64,000 nt of DNA, taken from Pyrenopolyporus hunteri. Lineage: Eukaryota; Ascomycota; Sordariomycetes; Xylariales; Hypoxylaceae. A program made the position numbers and the translations under genes. The stretch lies in the NCBI GenBank assembly GCA_902806595.1, contig CADCXC010000004.1, positions 434,001 to 498,000 on the forward strand, given 5' to 3'. Under the pieces are notes generated by a model. It worked only from the letters and a program-made list of their open reading frames with translations, did not search any database and had not been told where the DNA came from. Below are positions 23,534 to 35,865 of this stretch, piece after piece. Position 1 is the first letter of the stretch. Each line of letters starts with the position of its first letter.

Positions 23534-25509
23534 TTAGTAGGCCTGTCCCGGAACAGGCTTCCTGCCCACAGGACCTTGAGGACCTTGAGGAGGACCCCTG
23601 AATTGCTGCTGGGTAGGGGTGCCGTTGTTGGGGTTCATAGGGCTGGGTCCCGGCGGGCTCATCCTTCGCTGTTGTCGAGGCCCCGGCGATTGGGAACGGG
23701 GGCCTGGGCTCATCGGTCTAGCGTTCGCGGGGGAGGCTGGGCGGCTTCCGTACGGGCTCATGCGTCCAGTTGCAGGCGAGTGGGGGCGCATGGATGCAGG
23801 CGACTGTGGGCGCCCCCCCATAGGAAAATGCATGGGTGACTGTGGGCGGGCGCTTTGAGGCGTCATTGGTCTCTGTCCTGGAGGGTAGTTCGGGCCGGGA
23901 CCTCGTGGGCCACGCGGGCCGTTGGGGTTAACCGGAGGGCCGTTACGACCACCGGGGGGGCCTCCAGCAGGACGGGGCTTCACAGGTCGGGTGGACAAGC
24001 ATGTTCTGGGGACAACACCTTGTTTGCTACGGTCGAGTCGGATACAGAGAGACTAGTCGGAGTCAGTGATAATTACTCTAGCATGCGATTGATTATTAGA
24101 CTTACCCAGCCATCGTCATACTCATGCAGAAGTCTGACGAGTTGACCGGCTCTTAGTTCCATCTCATCCTCCAAGGTTGGTGTGAAATCCAGTTGGACGC
24201 GATGAACAGCCGTAGACGGAGGACCGCCTGCTGCCGCGATGGCCGCCGCGCCCCTCGAAGGGCCAGGCGATTGTCCGGGTCCAACAGAGTGAACGCTGAA
24301 CTCAGTACCGGTAGGGCTTGGCGGACCGGCGGGAATCGTAAGGTCGAGTGGCTCGGGAGCGTTCTTTCGAGTAGAGGCCTTGCGAGCCATACCAGCACCA
24401 GCGGCAGCTAGACCGGCTCCCGCAGCATCGGCTCCAGCTGCGCTGGCAATGGGCGAGGATCTTGGGGGCGAATTTGTTGTCTGAGCAACGCCAACAACAT
24501 TTTCTGGGTTCTCGAAGGGGTTGGTCGGTCGGTCGGTCGCGGTGGGAGTGTGGGCGCGCTCAGCATTATTGCCGAAAGGATTCTCGGGGTCGTTGGCGTG
24601 GCCGGTTCCGGGGCGTTCCCAAAGCGAACGACCGGCACTCGTAGGACTTGGAGTGGCCGCGGCAGCTGTCGCGAGTGCGAGAGCAGCCCCCTTGCTTGAT
24701 CGTCGCTCGCCGAAAGTGGGCATGAATTCGGTGGTAACTGGCCTTAGACTTAACTGAGGCGCCGTAGCGCTGGTTTGGGTTGAACGGATAGATGCACGGC
24801 GATCAGCAAATCCATCGGCCTTCTCATCCTCGATTTCCTGTTTCTGGAGCTGCTTTCGGCGTCTGTTGAATAAGAACCAGATAAGCAGGCCAACGACTAA
24901 GATACCGCCCAAAACTCCGATTGCGATACCGGCTTTCGCTGCGCCGCTCGTGTCAACACCAGAAGATTCCGCCGAGGCTGTCGGTGAGGTTGTGGAAGCG
25001 GCATTCGTCGCAGAGGTAGATTCGGATTGTTCCACGTTTTTAGTAGCTTTCGTAAGCGTTGTAGGTGTGCTAGCGATTGCGAGAGTCGAGTGTCCCTCCA
25101 ATTGTGCGGATGAAGTTTGCATAATTGATCCGGGCAAGATTCCAGTGGCTGACTTAGTGCCCTTTGTCGTCGATTCCGAATCGTCTGCGTTAGCAAGGGA
25201 AAGCGGCTTCGTGTCTTCGTCGTCCGGCGAGCCGGTAGGCTTTGCCTGTACGACAGGAGTTGGCGTGGGTTGGCTCTCGGGGGCTTTCTCGTCTGAGGCC
25301 AAAGTTCTATATCCGCCAATGGGACCATCGAAGGTTTTCGACAGGGTTTCATATACAGTCATGACGACTGTCGCTGGAGCCTTTACCTGAACAGCAGGTG
25401 TCGGTTTGAAAGGGTTGATATCATTGGCGACACTCTGAACGCCGTTCATAAATTCCACCCAGGTGTGGCTCTGCCTCTGATGGAGGCGGTTATGATGATG
25501 ACTCGACAT
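23534..25509 (-). CDS. Single-pass membrane protein with SH3 domain (Fus1-like layout)
   Basis: Exons 25509-24106 and 24052-23534 give 640 residues; the 53-nt intron falls inside the SH3 domain right after the conserved DDGW. Order: Ser/Thr-rich, probably O-glycosylated N-terminal part (1-190), one transmembrane helix (about 192-214, AGIAIGVLGGILVV...), a basic stop-transfer (NRRRK), a disordered cytosolic part, an SH3 domain (about 440-497: LDFTPTLEDEMEL, GQLVRL, YDDGW, then QGVVPRTCLS), and a Pro/Arg-rich tail with many RPxSP repeats. The topology, extracellular Ser/Thr plus cytosolic SH3, resembles yeast Fus1 and fungal SH3 membrane proteins of polarity or cell-wall signalling. No cleavable signal peptide is obvious at the N-terminus. 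The Pro-rich tail could serve as a ligand for other SH3 domains. Confidence 0.85.
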
Positions 25510-28500
25510 CGTGAGCGAAGATTATTTATATCCGAGGTCCTGATGGATTGAGGTACTACTGTGGAATGGCGACTCTTATCGGTCGCATTCACTGAGGAAA
25601 CAAGCACGGTAGTATGGCTAAATAGGGAACGTCACGATAAATCAAGTTGTCCTTCTAACCGGGATATGGTAATCATCGAGTTTGGAATAGTAAAGAATGT
25701 AATGCGCTCGTAGGCGTAGCAAAACGAGTCCGTACTCGCGCTTTGTTTATCGCGAGGTGGGATCTAAGGCTCGAAAAGCGTCGAGGTCGAGGTCGCGGTC
25801 GCGATGCGTGGGGTAAGGAAGGTGTTAATTCTCGAGAAGATCGAGTAAATGGAACTGAAATGAACGTAATTGAGAAAGGATTCAACGAAAGAAACCCAAT
25901 TCTCGTGGGGGAGAGAGGGGGGGAAGAGACCGTGTGCGTATTTGCGACGTGGAGGACGGTGAGGAAGGGAAGGGAAAGAAAGAGAGGGAGGAGAGGAGAG
26001 GCATGAGAGGAATTGGAATAGTGAATCGCCAGCGGAGAGGAGAGACCTGAGTGAGCAGGGATTGCACTATACGGTACGGTAAGGTACCTTACCTGGGCGG
26101 GCTCTAGCGCGTTGCGTCTTGGAGGTACGAGGGTACTCCGGATAATGGCGACTGCAGTTGCTGCTTGAAATATGCTGGGGAACTGGAGTGACAGGCAGGA
26201 AGTGGGCTCCCAGGCTTGAAGCAAGCAAGGCCGTAAACAGGAAAAGCAGTTGCCTATCACTACCAGGTTACCAGGTACAACAGGTACACATACCTGCCTG
26301 CCTGCCTCCGTACATGTACTTAGGTAGGTAATATATTGTACCTGCAAGACCCGGGGCTTATTATTGTCCTCGAATTCTTATTGGGATATGAATGTTTTGC
26401 CGGCTATTCTGAAGGGTGCTCGCATGAACATATCATTCTATTCACGGATGGAAGCTCATTAAGGACAATTTGGTATCTACACTAGGTAACCATCTACTAC
26501 CTAAGGTAAACGCAATCTTATGATGGGTGCATACCTGGGTGGTACTCATCCTCATCTCTATGCTAGGTACTCTCAGCTTTCGGCCAACACGCGATAAGTG
26601 GTAGGTATCCATGGTTACCTAGCTAGATACGATAGGTGTACTATGATAAGTGCGCACTATAAGTACATGAGACGTAAGAACATGAGCCCAGTAAGTTAGT
26701 AACAGAGAATTCAAAAGTCAAGAGGCTAAAAGTCAGCGCCGAATCATCCAAGCGCAACGGCTGGATGGGGTCTTCTTAACCCATGCAATCGTCCTAATAC
26801 GATCATCCCATCTCTCCCAATGGGCGGACCGTTGATCATCTTCGGCCTTTCTCCCACGCGTTCTCGTCATTCCCTTCGTCGACAATGGGCCCAAGCTCCC
26901 CCTGCGCTAGTCAGGCACAGAATCGCCACTTTCAGGGGCACGCGGGTTTTGATTGGGCAGCCCGTGAGAAGGTGCATATTAGGCGAGATTTGTGCTGCCA
27001 GGGGCACAATCCTGCATTGGGTCTCCATTGGCCGGCGCGAAAATAAATAAAAGGCGCTTCCAGGTACGGAATATGTGTACCTACATACATGTAAGAGGTA
27101 CGTAGCCCCTTAATTCAGCTAGAGGTTTCCACCACAGGGACGGTCGCTGGCGTGCATCACCCCGTTAAGCTCCTGAATTTAAGGCCATGTTTAGCAAGGA
27201 CCAAGCTCTAGTGCAATATACTTTATTACCTATATGCTTGGGAACCTGCGTAGGTACTGGATGACTTTAAGCATTGGTTGTGAGAATTGGTCTGGGCGCA
27301 AACCCCTCCTTCGAAGGAGGCGAGATACCATGCGGAAAGGAATCCCGATTGTGCCTCGTTCGGAACATCTTAATCTTTGAATTTATATTGCTGCGCATGC
27401 AGGTACGGGGCGTTGTTGAATCCAGCCGGACCTCAGCGTTATGTATGTCGGCAGAGGTTAAGGCATTAGACACATGCGCCTGTTACATAATACGAAGCTA
27501 CATCTAACAATTTTGGATACGTATAAGTACTTCGGGATCGACATAAAAAATGCCATCCGACTCGGATCAAGTCATCTATCCCAATAAACTCGAGATATTT
27601 TCTGCCGTGAAACCCGACATGACGTCTACGGTACTTCTGGTTTTCTAAGCTGGTACATGTACCCAGGTAGGTACATATCTTATGCTCCACGTATTCTGCG
27701 TTTGCGCCGCTGAGGTACCTTAAGTACCTAATCACGTTTACACCTCCGCGTGGTTGGGAGGGATCATTTATCCAAGGATTCCCTGGGTGCCCGTTGACCA
27801 CCTGCTTCTTCTCGTTTAGTCGTTTGTCTTCTGTTCTTTATTCTTTCTCGAATCTTTAGATTTTCCCGTCTTCCACATGTGAAAGTAAGCATTTGTCTAC
27901 TTAAAATTTTTAGTTTCTTTTTAATTTCTATTATACCTAGGTAGGCTCTTGACAAAGCTGACAGACCCTTCGACCGCCTCTCACTTTCGTCCGCCTGATC
28001 GCACTTTTCAAATTTCCATATTGCGCGCCATAAGCCCCCCGTCTTCTAGCCCTGCAGCTCTGGTCACCTTATCTGGTATACGCACATGTCGATCCCTATT
28101 TGTTCCAGTCGATATGACTTGCTAGCGTATGCGTGGAGGATCACCACCACCACCATCACTACCACTCATCACACTAAGCAGACGGACACACAAGTTCCTC
28201 TCCTTGTCGTATCGTGGAAACGTGCAAATCTACATATAGTGTCGTCCATATAGGCATATAAATAGATACGGCTGTGGTCGCAATTATCGTCACATTGTAA
28301 CATCGCGCGATTTGTTCCCAACAGCACGGCCAAGTGGAAAGGTCGGAAATAGGGACTTGCTCGCAGCCCCAATGGTGCCGACCTATGGTCTGTCCCACGC
28401 TACAGGTCGATCGGTTTGGATCTGCGGCATGAGGCACCTTGGCCTTACCACCTCCGAGATATGACGCAAGCCATCCAGCCGTCGGCCACTTCGCGCCCTT

Positions 28501-29549
28501 ACTTACAGTAGCTCACCGTGGTCGTACCTCTCTCCACCGTTCCGTTCACGTAGTTAGATACAGGATGAGAGAGGATGAAGGCTAGATCCGAGACGTACTA
28601 ACCTTGCGGACAAAGAATATATGATACACCAAGTAATGGTGGAAGGCTGTAGGCAGGGGTTACCTGCGCTCGTATGAACTTGCTTTGCATAGAAAGTACA
28701 ACTGCCAGCCACGATTAAATTACCGGGCGACGGATATCCGGGAGACATGCTTATTCTGGTAGGTGAGGTTGGAGGCTAATGCATGGCGAAATGTTTGTAT
28801 TAGTGTGACCGCGCCGTTGAACGGCGAAGAGTGTCGATGGCTTTCTGCGCCAACCGGTGACTGATAGTAGCGGCGCGCCTTTTTATCTGCCTACCTATTC
28901 CGTGAATAATGCCTTGAATCGCCTTCCGTTCTAGCATAGCTTCGCTCTCTGATCTGTATTGTGTAGGGATTTGACTGGCAAATCCGTACATAGCGGTCAA
29001 CGAGAGCCCCTTATAGGTCTAGTACGTAGGTAGGCACCTAGGTACCTATGCTTAACGCAGATATCTGCAGTTGTATCCCCGTCCCAACATGCTTATATCA
29101 TTCGCGACAAGACCTATGAAATAGGTAATTTTACCACTAGGGTAAAAATTGAATATAATCGTTTTAGGGTTCACTTGATGAATTCACTAGCACCTAGGTT
29201 TGTAGCTATGCTATCATGATGTCTGCGGCCTCCAGTCGGATATTAAAAGAATCACGCATGCTATGAATATGTACAAGGAGAAACATTCGAAATCAACGAG
29301 CTAACTCCGTATGGACATTCCCTCTATCCACCCAGACGCGACCTGCCGGGTCATTGCTTCCTTAATCTTACCATGATACTTCAGATGTCAACATGGCAAC
29401 GGACCCTTCTATCAGTATCCGTAAATTGTCGATTAGAACAGGCTCATAGAGATGCTTAACAAAGTCCTACTCCGCTCAATCGAACGTTACTGCGGGCGCG
29501 AGCGAGGTCTTCGTCAGTTAACCCCGCCTCTCCTGCCTCTTCTGCCATC
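25510..29549. other. Gene-poor region, no supported gene
   Basis: About 4 kb between the SH3 gene and the end of NAF1. The part at 25700-26350 is C/T-rich on the minus strand, as expected for a long promoter/5' UTR of the SH3 gene; a 224-codon minus frame there is low complexity and not supported. TACC/CCTAGGTA motifs are scattered through 26070-29050. No other gene is recognised. Confidence 0.5.
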
Positions 29550-29819
29550 CTAACGGGTCCACGTCTGGGACTTTTGCGCATTGGATTCTATTTCTGCGGT
29601 ATCTGTCGTGCTCTGTTGGCCAGGGCGCTGGCTTGAATTTTGCTGATCCGTGGGTTGTAATGTCTACACCATAGTTAGCGCGATATCGAAACTATCAGAA
29701 AATGGTTCAAGACTAACACCTGATGTTGCGGGATTATGAGTATAGTTTCCGCCCCATATCTGAGACATGAAGGTGTTGGGAAACATCAAGTCTGGAAAGC
29801 CGTTCGTGGCGCTGGGGTT
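29550..29819 (-). other. Possible C-terminal continuation of NAF1 beyond a TAG stop
   Basis: Directly after the NAF1 stop the same frame stays open for 34 codons (29819-29718; NPSATNGFPDLMF... in Asn/Pro/Phe-rich style). It then meets a well-formed 54-nt intron (29717-29664; GTTAGT, branch CTAAC, acceptor TGTAG) and runs another 37 codons, Gln/Ser/Thr-rich, to TAG at 29550. Composition fits the NAF1 tail. It may be a former C-terminus lost by a recent nonsense change, a readthrough extension or a base error. A one-base-shifted donor would put the last exon in another open frame. Confidence 0.45.
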
Positions 29820-31502
29820 CTAGCCGGCACCGCCATGCCCGGGCCACTGACCGTTTTGCTGACCGGGTTGTCCCTGCATCTGACTTTGTAGAGCGGCAAG
29901 GAACTCCGGGCTGTAGTACGCGTTGGATTGCTGTCCCATGAACTGAGGTGGCGGGGGCGGGACAAAGCCTTGCGGCACATTCTGGGGCCACGGAAAAGGG
30001 AATTGCGCATTCGGCTGTTGATGGCCATTTGGCGTGCCATAGAACGGTAGCGACGGGGGAGGATAAGTTGAGTTGGCGGCTGGTGGAGCTTGGGGATAGT
30101 TATATTGGTGAGTCTGCGGTTGATAGTCCTGGCCTCGCGGCGGCCTAGGTGGTAGAGAATGGCCGCCCCGTGAATCACCACGATTACCGCGCCCGCCGCG
30201 CCCGTATCCATAGCCCCGTTGGCCTCGGCCTCGGCCGCCTCGGTAAGGGCCGTTATTACTTGCGTGGTTGTTCGTATACCCGGATTCTGGCTGGGCGGTA
30301 TGGCCTTGTGCAAAACTCGACGGCCTTGCGAGCTTTCTATACGGACCGTCATCGTCGTCGTCGTCGTCGTCGTACCGTAACCCAGTCGTAGGAGGAAAGG
30401 ACGGGGCCTCGGATTGACCTCCTCGTCCTCCCGCGCCACTTTTACCACCACGACCCCCCTTCTTCTTAGCTTTTTGCTGCCTCTTGTATTCGGCTTCCTT
30501 CTCGTCATCCGAGAACTCAATTTCGTCATCCCCGGCCTCTTCATCGTGCCAATTACTTGCGTCGGTACCCTTCTGCCCTCGGAGTGCTTGCGTGAAGACA
30601 TATACTGCGTGTGAGGGTGGATAAAACACCTTCGCTCCTAACTCTAGGCCGTAGGATTTAATTTCGTCCTCGTTCGTAAACCTCGCAGTGTAACGAGGCT
30701 GCCTTACGTTTCCAATCAAGTCTGCTACCGCTGCAATGACGGTGCGATCTTCCTTACAGAGAACTGAACCGCTGTCAAGGACCTGGTACTCGCCCGTCGT
30801 GATCGCCTTGACTACGACTGTGTTCTCAACAATGTGCTCGACTACGCCGAGTTCGGTAATGTCCATCTCAGGCGTGATGACAACGTCGGGCTTGGGGACG
30901 ACTTCCTCGGGCAACTCGTTCTTGGTACGGACTTGAGCCCCCGAACCACTTCCTTTCGCCTTTCCCTCACCTTCGTCATCAGAACCTCCCTCCATCTCCA
31001 TAAGGATGCGGGCAGTTTCCTCGGGACCGAGTAATTCGTAATTCTTCCCGTCTTCAGAATCGTCGTCTGAATCGTCAGAGCTACTCGACTCTGAGGAAGA
31101 TTCATAAGGAGAAGAATCCTCTTCCCATTCGGGGTCGCCCTGGTGATCCTGCTCCTGGGGTTGCTCGTTCTGCTCTCCGCCATTCGCTTGGGCGGATGTG
31201 ATGTTTCCGTCTTGTGGCGGAGGGTCCAGACCGCCAAGGAGAGCCTCCAATGCTGAGGTAAGTGAAGGGGGACTAGGAGGTGCGTCTTCGACGGTAACAT
31301 CGGCATCCTCCGGTTGCTTGTTCTGCGTCTCGCCATTCGTAGGCGCTAATATGCTCTCTGACGGGGCAGCAGTATCCACCTCCATCTCCGGGGGCTGCTG
31401 AGGAGTAATAGGCTGTGCTTCATTATGGATATTGGGCTGATTTTGAGGCGCATCTGAGTCTCTGTAGGCCCCTAAACCGGGAATGCCAGATCCGCCAAAC
31501 AT
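29820..31502 (-). CDS. NAF1: H/ACA RNP assembly factor NAF1
   Basis: Single exon of 560 residues from ATG at 31502 (MFGGSGIPGLG). An acidic, Ser/Asp-rich N-terminal half is followed by the Naf1 core beta-barrel (about 205-340), recognised from ELGVVEHIVENTVVVKAIT, LDSGSVLCKEDRTVIAAVADLIG and the Gly/Val-rich FYPPSHAVYVFTQAL segment. Then come an acidic/basic stretch, an RG-rich region with GRGGRG repeats and a Pro/Gln-rich tail. NAF1 binds dyskerin/Cbf5 and brings H/ACA snoRNPs together before Gar1 replaces it, in the nucleoplasm. The frame continues 70 codons upstream of 31502 from an earlier start; I prefer MFGG because homologous starts are short and acidic. The terminal TAG at 29822-29820 is followed in frame by coding-like sequence (separate entry). 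Confidence 0.9.
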   Translation of the reverse strand: MFGGSGIPGLGAYRDSDAPQNQPNIHNEAQPITPQQPPEMEVDTAAPSESILAPTNGETQNKQPEDADVTVEDAPPSPPSLTSALEALLGGLDPPPQDGNITSAQANGGEQNEQPQEQDHQGDPEWEEDSSPYESSSESSSSDDSDDDSEDGKNYELLGPEETARILMEMEGGSDDEGEGKAKGSGSGAQVRTKNELPEEVVPKPDVVITPEMDITELGVVEHIVENTVVVKAITTGEYQVLDSGSVLCKEDRTVIAAVADLIGNVRQPRYTARFTNEDEIKSYGLELGAKVFYPPSHAVYVFTQALRGQKGTDASNWHDEEAGDDEIEFSDDEKEAEYKRQQKAKKKGGRGGKSGAGGRGGQSEAPSFPPTTGLRYDDDDDDDDGPYRKLARPSSFAQGHTAQPESGYTNNHASNNGPYRGGRGRGQRGYGYGRGGRGNRGDSRGGHSLPPRPPRGQDYQPQTHQYNYPQAPPAANSTYPPPSLPFYGTPNGHQQPNAQFPFPWPQNVPQGFVPPPPPQFMGQQSNAYYSPEFLAALQSQMQGQPGQQNGQWPGHGGAG

Positions 31503-32300
31503 GTTTGCAAAAGCGCTATTATGGTTAGCCGATGTTAAGTAATACCTAGAAGTCACGACGTGATAGAGTGTGAGAGATGTCAAAAGTAGAGCAATCGGAA
31601 AATTACCAAGCAAGATTTGACGCGGCGCGAATCGCCTCAGGACTGAAAACTTTCGCTGCCTAGTATTCTGGGTTACAAAGCTTAAGCGAAGTCCTCGGAA
31701 GAAGTGAAGCACTTGAATAATGAGGATTCGAGGTAAATTGCCTAGGAATGTAAAAGTATTCTTTGATCGGATTTCGGAGACGCAGTTAACATCTGACGGA
31801 TAGGTACGTGACTTGAGGTGAAATCTGCTTGAACTTGAACTCGCCGAAGCTTCTGCAGGCGTCCGGGTTCTAGAAAAATAAAGCGGGCCCGGAATATTCT
31901 TGATTCATAAGATTATTATCATTGGTCAATCGGCGACATTGGTGCTTACCTAACCATTCCGGCGGTAGGTATCTAGGTACACAATCGGAATAGTGCGGAT
32001 AACCCGGCGGTAGGGGCGTGGGCACATAGGTACCTATCTCTATAGTGGGGTCGACTTCAAGTTTCAATTAGCTAAGGTACCTAGGTACGTACCTAGCTGC
32101 CAAGAGGCAACGTCATTTTCAATTGGATTTCAGCTTTCAACATTTGGGGCACAACAAGAACGACTACAACATCTTTTTTCCTCTCTTGTAGCTCAGCTCT
32201 CCCAGATCTTTCTTCCGTGGGCAAGACTTGTTATACGGGCAGAATATCAATACATACCAGTCAAATGAACAGCATAACACAGAGCCGGTGAAAAAAGAGA
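31503..32300. other. Divergent promoter region NAF1 / ALG9
   Basis: About 800 bp between two head-to-head start codons. It contains CCTAGGTACC-type palindromes at 32075-32096 and the upstream extension of the NAF1 frame. No further gene is supported. Confidence 0.55.
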
Positions 32301-34330
32301 ATGCCCCCTACAGGATCCCAGCCCCAACAAGAACGAGGGCAGTTCGTTCACCCAGCTGCGCAACATGCTAAGAAGAAGTGCGTCTGATCTATTCTGATGA
32401 AATCCCCGGCACGCTAACAACCTAGTGCAGAGCGCCGTCACCCTTCATGATAGAGCCCATCAAAGCCCTTTATATCTTTCTCGTTGCCAACCTTATATCT
32501 GCTCTGTTTGCCCCAATCCAGGATTGTGACGAGACCTTCAATTATTGGGAACCCACCCACTACCTCTCTCACGGATATGGTCTTCAGACGTGGGAATACT
32601 CGCCGGACTATGCTATCCGGAGTTGGACTTACATCGCTTTGCATGCTATAGTCGGAAATATCAGACGGCTATTACCACAGCCTACAAAGGTACCTACCAA
32701 TATGCCCCCTTTGAACGTCTCCATCGTTTGACGACCTCGTTTCTCACGTCCATAGCTTGCCGAGTTCTACTTTGTGCGTTATGTCTTGGCATTCGTTTGC
32801 TCCTTATGCCAGGTCCTCCTATATCGTGTCGTTAGCTTTACCTTAAACCCTAGGATCGGCCTCTTCTTTCTTATGGCAACAGTCATGTCCCCCGGAAACT
32901 TTCACGCGAGCACCGCCTATTTGCCTTCCAGTTTTGCAATGTATACCTCTCTACTCGGCGCTACTGCATTCATGAACTGGAGAGGAGGGCTTCGGACCTC
33001 GTGGGGCATCTGGTGGTTTGCCGTTGGCGGCATCCTGGGCTGGCCTTTTGCTTCCGCTCTGTGTGCCCCTTTCCTGATTGAGGAAGCCATTTTCGCCCTC
33101 CTGAGTGATCGCGAGGGTTTCTACCAAGCGGTTCTCCGGGTTGGCAGAGGTATTGTTGCCGCCCTTCTGCTCCTTGTAAGTCGCCAAACTCGGCCCTAAC
33201 AATAAATGTGCGGCTCTCATCAGTTACAGGCCGGCGATACAGCTATTAATACTTTCTTTTACAAGAAAGTCGAAGTGGTCTCCTGGAATATTGTCAAGTA
33301 CAACATCTTTTCCTCGACGGGTGGTCCTAACCTGTATGGGACAGAGCCATGGACGTTCTATTTCCGAAATCTTCTCATAAACTTCAATATCTGGTTCGTT
33401 CTTGCCCTACTGTCGTTGCCCTTGTTCCTCATACAGAAGACTATTTCTGCAAAGCATCACGGCTTCCAGTCTGGAATGCGCACCGTCGTATTCCTCTCCC
33501 CTTTTTATATGTGGCTCGGTATTTTTTCCGCCCAGCCTCATAAAGAAGAGAGGTTTATGTACCCTATGTACCCATTTATCGCTTTGAACGCCGCCTTAGG
33601 ATTTCACATCATCCTGTCAGCCTTTGGAAATCCAGACCCGAGAACGCTTGCCGGAAAGATTCCGGCACGGCTAAAGCTTTTCGTTATCATTGCCGTGCTA
33701 CTGCTATCTTTGGATCTGGGGCTGTTCCGCATCATTGGTTTGTACACCGCCTATTCCGCGCCTCTAAAACTCTACCAGCCACTTGGAGCCGGCGTGCTTG
33801 GGGAGCAAGGCCTAGGCGGACGTCGGGATCATGTGTGTTTCGGCAAAGAATGGTACCGGTTCCCTAGCTCCTACTTCCTACCTCGTGATATGCATGCCAA
33901 ATTTATTCGGTCAGAGTTCCGCGGGCTGCTACCCGGCGAATTCTCCGAAGCACGTACCGGCTTTGGTTTCTGGAGTGGCACATGGCTGCCGGTAAAGGGC
34001 ATGAACGATCGAAACGAAGAAGACCTAAGCAAATACGTGGATATCGGGCAATGCTCTTTCTTAGTTGACACGCAATACCCTGAAAATCATAATACCCTGC
34101 CACCAAACGAGCCGGATTACATTGCCGATGAGGAGAACTGGGACGTTGTTAAATGCGAGCCGTTCCTCGACGCGGCGCACACACATCTCCTCGCGAGAGT
34201 CTTATGGGTCCCGGACTGGAGCTTTGTGCCTGAACAATATAGGAGGAAATGGGGACGGCATTGTCTGCTGCAGAGGAAAAAAGAAGCGGGCAGCCACGCC
34301 CCCAAGACTGTGTCTTCAGCCATTGACTGA
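32301..34330 (+). CDS. ALG9: Dol-P-Man:Man(6/8)GlcNAc2-PP-Dol alpha-1,2-mannosyltransferase
   Basis: Four exons, 32301-32377, 32431-32689, 32756-33175 and 33230-34330, give 618 residues; introns are 53, 66 and 54 nt. It is a GT22 family enzyme of the ER membrane. The luminal catalytic loop has DCDETFNYWEPTHYL after the first helix, and the signature HKEERFMYPMYP is at about 356-367. Multiple hydrophobic helices run between residues 30 and 430, with a soluble C-terminal part. ALG9 adds alpha-1,2 mannoses to the lumenal lipid-linked oligosaccharide precursor of N-glycans. DETFNYWE distinguishes GT22 (ALG9, ALG12, GPI10, SMP3); the FYPH/KEER context and length fit ALG9 best. The last intron could also end at CATCAG 33224, which would add two residues. 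The gene is divergent from NAF1. Confidence 0.9.
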
Positions 34331-35865
34331 AAACAAGAAGAGGCTAGTAGCGCATTGGATGAAGCGAGAAATACACACACACCTCAATTCAACGTTACCC
34401 TGGCCGATTTAGCGGTAACCAAATCTTTTTAATCCGTGGAATAAGTATAGAGCCAAGTCCATATCAACAGGGCTGAGGATGGTCTATTTCGGGATATGGA
34501 TGCCGGCGACGAAACGGCGTCGGCTGGCACCTCTACTCCGCATGTAACCCACTGGGGACTCTGTTGGTAACGTAATAGTTGTATAGTCTCTGGACATTAT
34601 TGGGTCAGACGATTCCATTGGATATCCCCCCACGAGTCTTTCGGTACAGGTATGGTGACATATCTAGCTTAAACTCGGGCCCGATCGGTGGGCATTGAAT
34701 ATGGTTCGACAAGCTGCAAAGCAAGGCGGGCCAGGGAGACTTGGATTAACGACCTTTTTATTAAGCGCCAAATATAATGCCACGCTTCCTTAGGATGTAA
34801 CCCTTCCAACGCGGCACGTAGGGTATTTCTTCGGATTGTTTACCTTTTTTCTCTTATTTTATTTTTGTTTGCTTAGGGGTTGCATAGGCTTTGGTTGTGA
34901 TTACTGACCTACTAGATGGTTAATTATAGTAGTCTTTCCATATTCATTGCCGACGTTGTCGATTTAAGCTCAAGAAGCTTATCCGAATCTTCAAAAAGAA
35001 TGACGATCAAAGTTGATCATTAACGACTACGGTGTTGAGATCCATGTTAGCCACGCTGGATTCCCGACAATTAGGAGCCACAATCTCCTGCCCTACGCGT
35101 ATCATGTATGATCCATGCCAGGGATTCCCGCACGGCATAGCAAACGCTGAGTTACTGCGGGGGACTAATACAAAGAAACCCGGAAGATGAATTAAATTAG
35201 GCAGGTATGCCTTTTTTCTATAAGAACAAATCGGCTCTATTAGAAGCATCAGACCCATGTAACGTTGTTCCTTATGGCTAAAACTTGGCTCAAATTAGGA
35301 ATGGGCGTCTGGGGTTGATGAGAAGGGCTTAGCGAGTTTATAGTAGCATCACTTCCAGGCACCAGTGCATCATGACATTGTTCTCTGCTCCCGAGGGACT
35401 ACACCATTGTCACCTTGGCACTCGCGTTGAATTATGGGCTTACGTAGGATCGTCAGGAATTTCTTCATCGGATGGACGTCTAAGATGGGCTCGTCGGCAC
35501 GCTCGACGCCTCGTGTCCTGCCCATTGCGGTATCGTCCGACTTTGCACTTCATGATGAAGGCTCATTCGCTTGCGTCCTTTCCGAGGGATAAGGGCGTGT
35601 TTCTCGTTAATTGGCCTGAACCGTCCGCCGAGACGTTTCGACTTGGCCCGAAGCCATCTTCGCTGGTGGTGGCCCCGTCGACGTAAGGAACGTTGGAAAA
35701 TAGACCGAGTAGCGCCGGCTACGCTTGCGTTCCGCGAGATCTATAAATGCTAGCTGTGACGGCTGGCGAGAATGCAAAGCGTGTCTATGAGGATACGCTC
35801 GCGCTACTTCAGCCTCTAAGTAGGTGACCCAGGTTTCACTCAGCTTATCCCAATAACCAATCTCC
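34331..35865. other. Intergenic region, no supported gene
   Basis: About 1.5 kb between ALG9 and the GH43 gene. A 104-codon frame at 35372-35686 has no recognisable features. AT-rich runs lie at 34840-34880. Confidence 0.5.

Noticed and set aside
25673..26347. Minus-strand frame of 224 codons upstream of the SH3 gene
   Set aside because: Low-complexity Ser/Pro/Leu-rich sequence from pyrimidine-rich leader DNA on the same strand as the SH3 gene; no domain.
29786..30601. Minus-strand frame of 271 codons overlapping NAF1
   Set aside because: Arg/Thr-rich second frame of the NAF1 RG/acidic region; the NAF1 frame has the recognisable domain.
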